The notes beneath the pieces are model-generated. The model did no database searches and was not told the origin of the DNA. It saw nothing but the letters and a program-made list of their open reading frames with translations. A stretch of 64,000 nt of DNA from assembly GCA_018653085.1 (NCBI GenBank), contig JABIAY010000059.1, forward strand, positions 58,688 to 122,687, written 5' to 3'. How positions within the stretch are numbered: position 1 is the first letter of the stretch; each line of letters opens with the position of its first letter. This DNA is from Nitrospina sp. (GTDB lineage: Bacteria; Nitrospinota; Nitrospinia; Nitrospinales; VA-1). Below are positions 62,042-64,000 of the stretch, piece after piece. The position numbers were made by a program, and so were the translations under genes.

Positions 62042-62470
62042 TCAGGATTCGAGCTTGATCTCGATTTTTTTCGGTTTTGCCTGTTCTTTTTTCGGCAGGG
62101 TGATCTTCAGGATTCCCTGATCCATTCTGGCTGTAACCTTTTCCGAATCAATCTGGTCGCTGAGTCGAAAGCTTCTCTCGAAACTTTGATTGCTGAACTC
62201 CCGGATGCTGTAGTCGGTTTTTTCAGTTTCCGAATTCTGCTCCCGGTGGCCCTTGAGGGTCAACACGCCAGCATGAAATTCAATCGATACATCTTTTACG
62301 GTCATGCCGGGGGTTTCCGCTTCAATATGAAACGCTTCGTCCTTTTCTATCACATTGACTTTCGGCAGAACCGTTGGATGGCCCAGGTTTGCCCGGGGAA
62401 AACCGAAAAATCGGTCAGTATCGAAAAAACTGTCTAATTCCTGCTCTGGATTAAATGTAATGAGATTCAT
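62042..62470 (-). CDS. Small heat-shock protein (Hsp20/alpha-crystallin)
   Basis: The 142 aa protein has the alpha-crystallin domain (about 40-135): 'EAFHIEAETPGMTVKDVSIE', GVLTLKGHREQ and the C-terminal GILKITLPKKE. A holdase chaperone that keeps unfolded proteins soluble. AAGGAGAG precedes ATG. A 14-base palindrome lies 43 bases upstream of the start. Confidence 0.95.
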   Translation of the reverse strand: MNLITFNPEQELDSFFDTDRFFGFPRANLGHPTVLPKVNVIEKDEAFHIEAETPGMTVKDVSIEFHAGVLTLKGHREQNSETEKTDYSIREFSNQSFERSFRLSDQIDSEKVTARMDQGILKITLPKKEQAKPKKIEIKLES

Positions 62471-62513
62471 GATGCTCTCCTTTTCAAAGAGGTTGATAAA
62501 GCGGTTATCATGT

Positions 62514-62527
62514 CTCTCGGCCGAGAG
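62514..62527 (-). promoter_or_regulatory. Palindrome upstream of the Hsp20 gene
   Basis: CTCTCGGCCGAGAG is a perfect 14-base palindrome in the hsp20 leader/promoter. TTGACA lies further upstream on the minus strand (about 62565-62570) with a weak -10. It may be an operator or an RNA hairpin; it is not CIRCE. Confidence 0.5.
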
Positions 62528-62676
62528 GATATTTCTTATCCTGTATTATGGATAAAATGCGCCTTAGCGGTTGTCAAGCCAGCTCAAAAAAATAAACTCC
62601 GTAAAAAATGGTACAATTTATTCCGATAGATTGAAGAAGGTGATTCATTAAACTCTAAGGGGAGATGGAGGATTAT

Positions 62677-63048
62677 ATGGATTATACGGTTTGTGTGGTT
62701 GAGGATGAAAAGGTTTCCCGGACGATGATCATTGAAATGTTGAAAAAGATGGGGATCGGAAAAATAGTTGCGTCAACAAATGGTCAGATCGCTCTGGAAA
62801 AACTCAAGGCTCAAAAAGCCGATTTGATTATTTCCGACTGGCATATGCCGGTGATGGACGGGTTGGAATTTTACAAGGCTGTGAGGCAGGAAAAAGCACT
62901 CGAACACACACCCTTTTTGATGGTGACCGTGGAAGATTCAAAAGAAAAAGTGATCGAAGCATTGAAACTGGGAATCCGTGACTACATCGTCAAACCCCTG
63001 GCTATGAATAACTTTGAGAGTAAGGTAAAAACCCTTTTGAAAATCTAG
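62677..63048 (+). CDS. CheY-like single-domain response regulator
   Basis: The start is put at ATG 62677 since GGAGG lies five bases upstream; Met 62665 overlaps that site. The 123 aa protein is one receiver with the acidic pair in VVEDEK, the phospho-acceptor Asp in 'DLIISDWHMPVMDG', and Lys in DYIVKPL. The cognate kinase is not adjacent. CheY-type use is possible, but motility genes are absent. Confidence 0.92.
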   Translation: MDYTVCVVEDEKVSRTMIIEMLKKMGIGKIVASTNGQIALEKLKAQKADLIISDWHMPVMDGLEFYKAVRQEKALEHTPFLMVTVEDSKEKVIEALKLGIRDYIVKPLAMNNFESKVKTLLKI

Positions 63049-63088
63049 AATTTCTTTTCACCATTTCCCGCAATACTCATACCCTTTT

Positions 63089-63613
63089 TTAGTGCGCAGT
63101 GGTTCCAGAGGCTATTCGGTCCATCAATGCAAAGAAAACACCGCTCAGGACAAAGGCCATGTGAATCGTTACCTTCCACAAGAGCATCTCTGTGTTGGCC
63201 TCAGTAGGTTCTTCCGGAATCTCCATAAAAGTTCTCAGAAGATGGATGGCTGAAATCGCGACAATGGCTCCGATGACTTTTAGCTTGAGTCCGCTGAAGT
63301 CAACTTTCCCCATCCAGTCAGGCCGGTCTGAGTGGTCGCCGACATCTATTTTGGAGACAAAGATTTCGTAACCAGAGAAAATAATCATGAGGAGTAAAGA
63401 CCCAACCAGAGTAATGTCTATCAGGGCCAGGATGCCAATAATTATTTCACTTTCGGGAGTGGTGACAACGTGGAGGGTCAAATGAGTCAGTTCCTGAGCA
63501 AACTTTACAAAAAGCAAGGCGATGCTGATGACCAGTCCAAGGAAAAAGGGTGCCAGCAACCACCTGCTGTTGAATATAAATTTTTCTAAAAATTGTTCGA
63601 CTTTATTAGACAT
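63089..63613 (-). CDS. UPF0114 (YqhA-like) membrane protein
   Basis: The start is put at the Met of MSNKVEQFLEKF, where GGAGAAGTT precedes it; an upstream Met lacks a site. The 174 aa protein has four membrane helices with 'LAPFFLGLVISIALLFVKFA' and 'LVGSLLLMIIFSGYEIFVSK', the UPF0114 pattern. No function is established for the family. Confidence 0.9.
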   Translation of the reverse strand: MSNKVEQFLEKFIFNSRWLLAPFFLGLVISIALLFVKFAQELTHLTLHVVTTPESEIIIGILALIDITLVGSLLLMIIFSGYEIFVSKIDVGDHSDRPDWMGKVDFSGLKLKVIGAIVAISAIHLLRTFMEIPEEPTEANTEMLLWKVTIHMAFVLSGVFFALMDRIASGTTAH

Positions 63614-63955
63614 AACTTCTCCGGAACTATACAAAAAACGGGATGACTTCCGTTCTTCATCTCTTGATTAGAAAAAGGGCTAACGTGCCCGGCGAGCCGC
63701 CGGTGACCGTGTTGCTCTTCCTTTGGTTAGCGGGAGTTTATCGCGGCTTGATGATTAATTGCCCCTGCGGTGAGCAGTGGTGGGAGGTTCAACGGAAAAG
63801 TCTGAACCAAAACCAAAAATGCTACCTACCTTGAGGAAACTCGCCCTCTGCGGAAGAGCCACTAGGCGTGGGGCCAGCGTATAAATACGCTCTCTGGCTA
63901 GCAGAGATTTATTGTGGCCTGCTTACGCCATTGCATACTCCCCCACGGGTAGTGA
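63614..63955. other. Intergenic region with a REPIN-like inverted pair
   Basis: The sole frame (63643-63834) has an implausible composition. CACTAGGCGTGGGG (63861-63874) and CCCCCACGGGTAGTG (63940-63954) are imperfect inverted copies of the dispersed repeat. Between them are AGCGTAT-AA-ATACGCT and CTCTG-GCTAG-CAGAG hairpins. Confidence 0.65.
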
Positions 63956-64000
63956 TGGGCCCAGCAGGATTCGAACCTACGACCTACCGGTTATGAGCCG
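63956..64000 (-). tRNA. tRNA-Met (CAU anticodon), 5' part beyond window
   Basis: The minus strand shows the 3' half of a tRNA: anticodon loop CTCATAA closed by CCGG, variable region, T arm GTAGG-TTCGAAT-CCTGC, and acceptor TGGGCCC-A. CCA is not encoded. Elongator Met is most likely; tRNA-Ile2 (lysidine type) cannot be ruled out without the other half. Confidence 0.88.

Noticed and set aside
63643..63834. 63-codon frame near the right edge
   Set aside because: Composition and lack of a ribosome site argue against it; the region is full of non-coding repeats.

Overview
This 64 kb window comes from a Gram-negative bacterium of moderate GC content. Lipoproteins with lipoboxes, RND pumps, a heptosyltransferase-type glycosyltransferase and a c-type cytochrome with a signal peptide all indicate an outer membrane. 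The gene mix includes a TPR-tailed GT39-like membrane protein, a TPR-FGE fusion, Sel1 proteins, cytoplasmic leucine-rich-repeat proteins and a FimV-like protein outside a classic pilus locus. It reminds me of marine Nitrospinota or a deltaproteobacterium-like lineage. That is inference from gene style; there is no rRNA here. No CRISPR array, phage module, integrase or intact insertion sequence was seen.

Layout. 0-12.6 kb: a 5'-truncated TPR membrane protein, a small Lys-rich protein, a TPR-FGE protein, an acyl-CoA-ligase-like enzyme, an RlmI-type methyltransferase, an RND adaptor/pump pair, and an RluA/DUF502 pair. 12.7-24.6 kb: an accessory-looking mosaic that starts at tRNA-Ala(GGC). The 3' end of that tRNA and its terminator recur at 17.9 kb, with a further remnant at 14.7 kb, so a 5 kb segment is flanked by direct repeats. 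It holds a hybrid histidine kinase, a SulP transporter and a Usp protein. Beyond it lie an antiporter whose last codons come from the repeat, an alanine-dehydrogenase-like enzyme, a secreted protein, DUF2461, a chimeric mini-ORF, an orphan binding lipoprotein and DUF3095.

25.8-34.2 kb: a Sel1 protein, a REC-kinase next to a solute-binding lipoprotein, a nucleoside transporter, a CBS protein, a flippase-like membrane protein, a cold-shock protein with a long leader, and a GT9/methyltransferase pair for surface glycans. 34.5-40.1 kb: ACT-malic enzyme, an MMPL exporter with a small lipoprotein, pantothenate kinase, and a TusA-fold protein lacking the active Cys. 40.4-47.3 kb: three LRR proteins mixed with a Cys-rich Sel1 protein, shikimate kinase, AlkA, an O-methyltransferase, a duplicated-domain protein, a SHOCT lipoprotein and a TehB-like methyltransferase.

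47.4-64 kb: the rplU-rpmA-obg ribosome/GTPase operon, a very acidic zinc-ribbon/FliL-like membrane protein with two kinds of internal repeat, a lytic transglycosylase, a diheme lipoprotein, a FimV/LysM/NTF2-like/SPOR protein, HU, peptide deformylase, an MFS exporter, a sterol-desaturase-family enzyme, pyruvate kinase with two tiny membrane proteins, Hsp20, a CheY-like regulator, UPF0114 and a partial tRNA-Met at the right edge.

Non-coding structure is abundant: a tRNA-linked terminator family, a REP/REPIN-like element (core GGCCCCACGCCTAGTGG) at several gene ends, a long nested hairpin behind coaX, and a hairpin that covers the obg ribosome-binding site.
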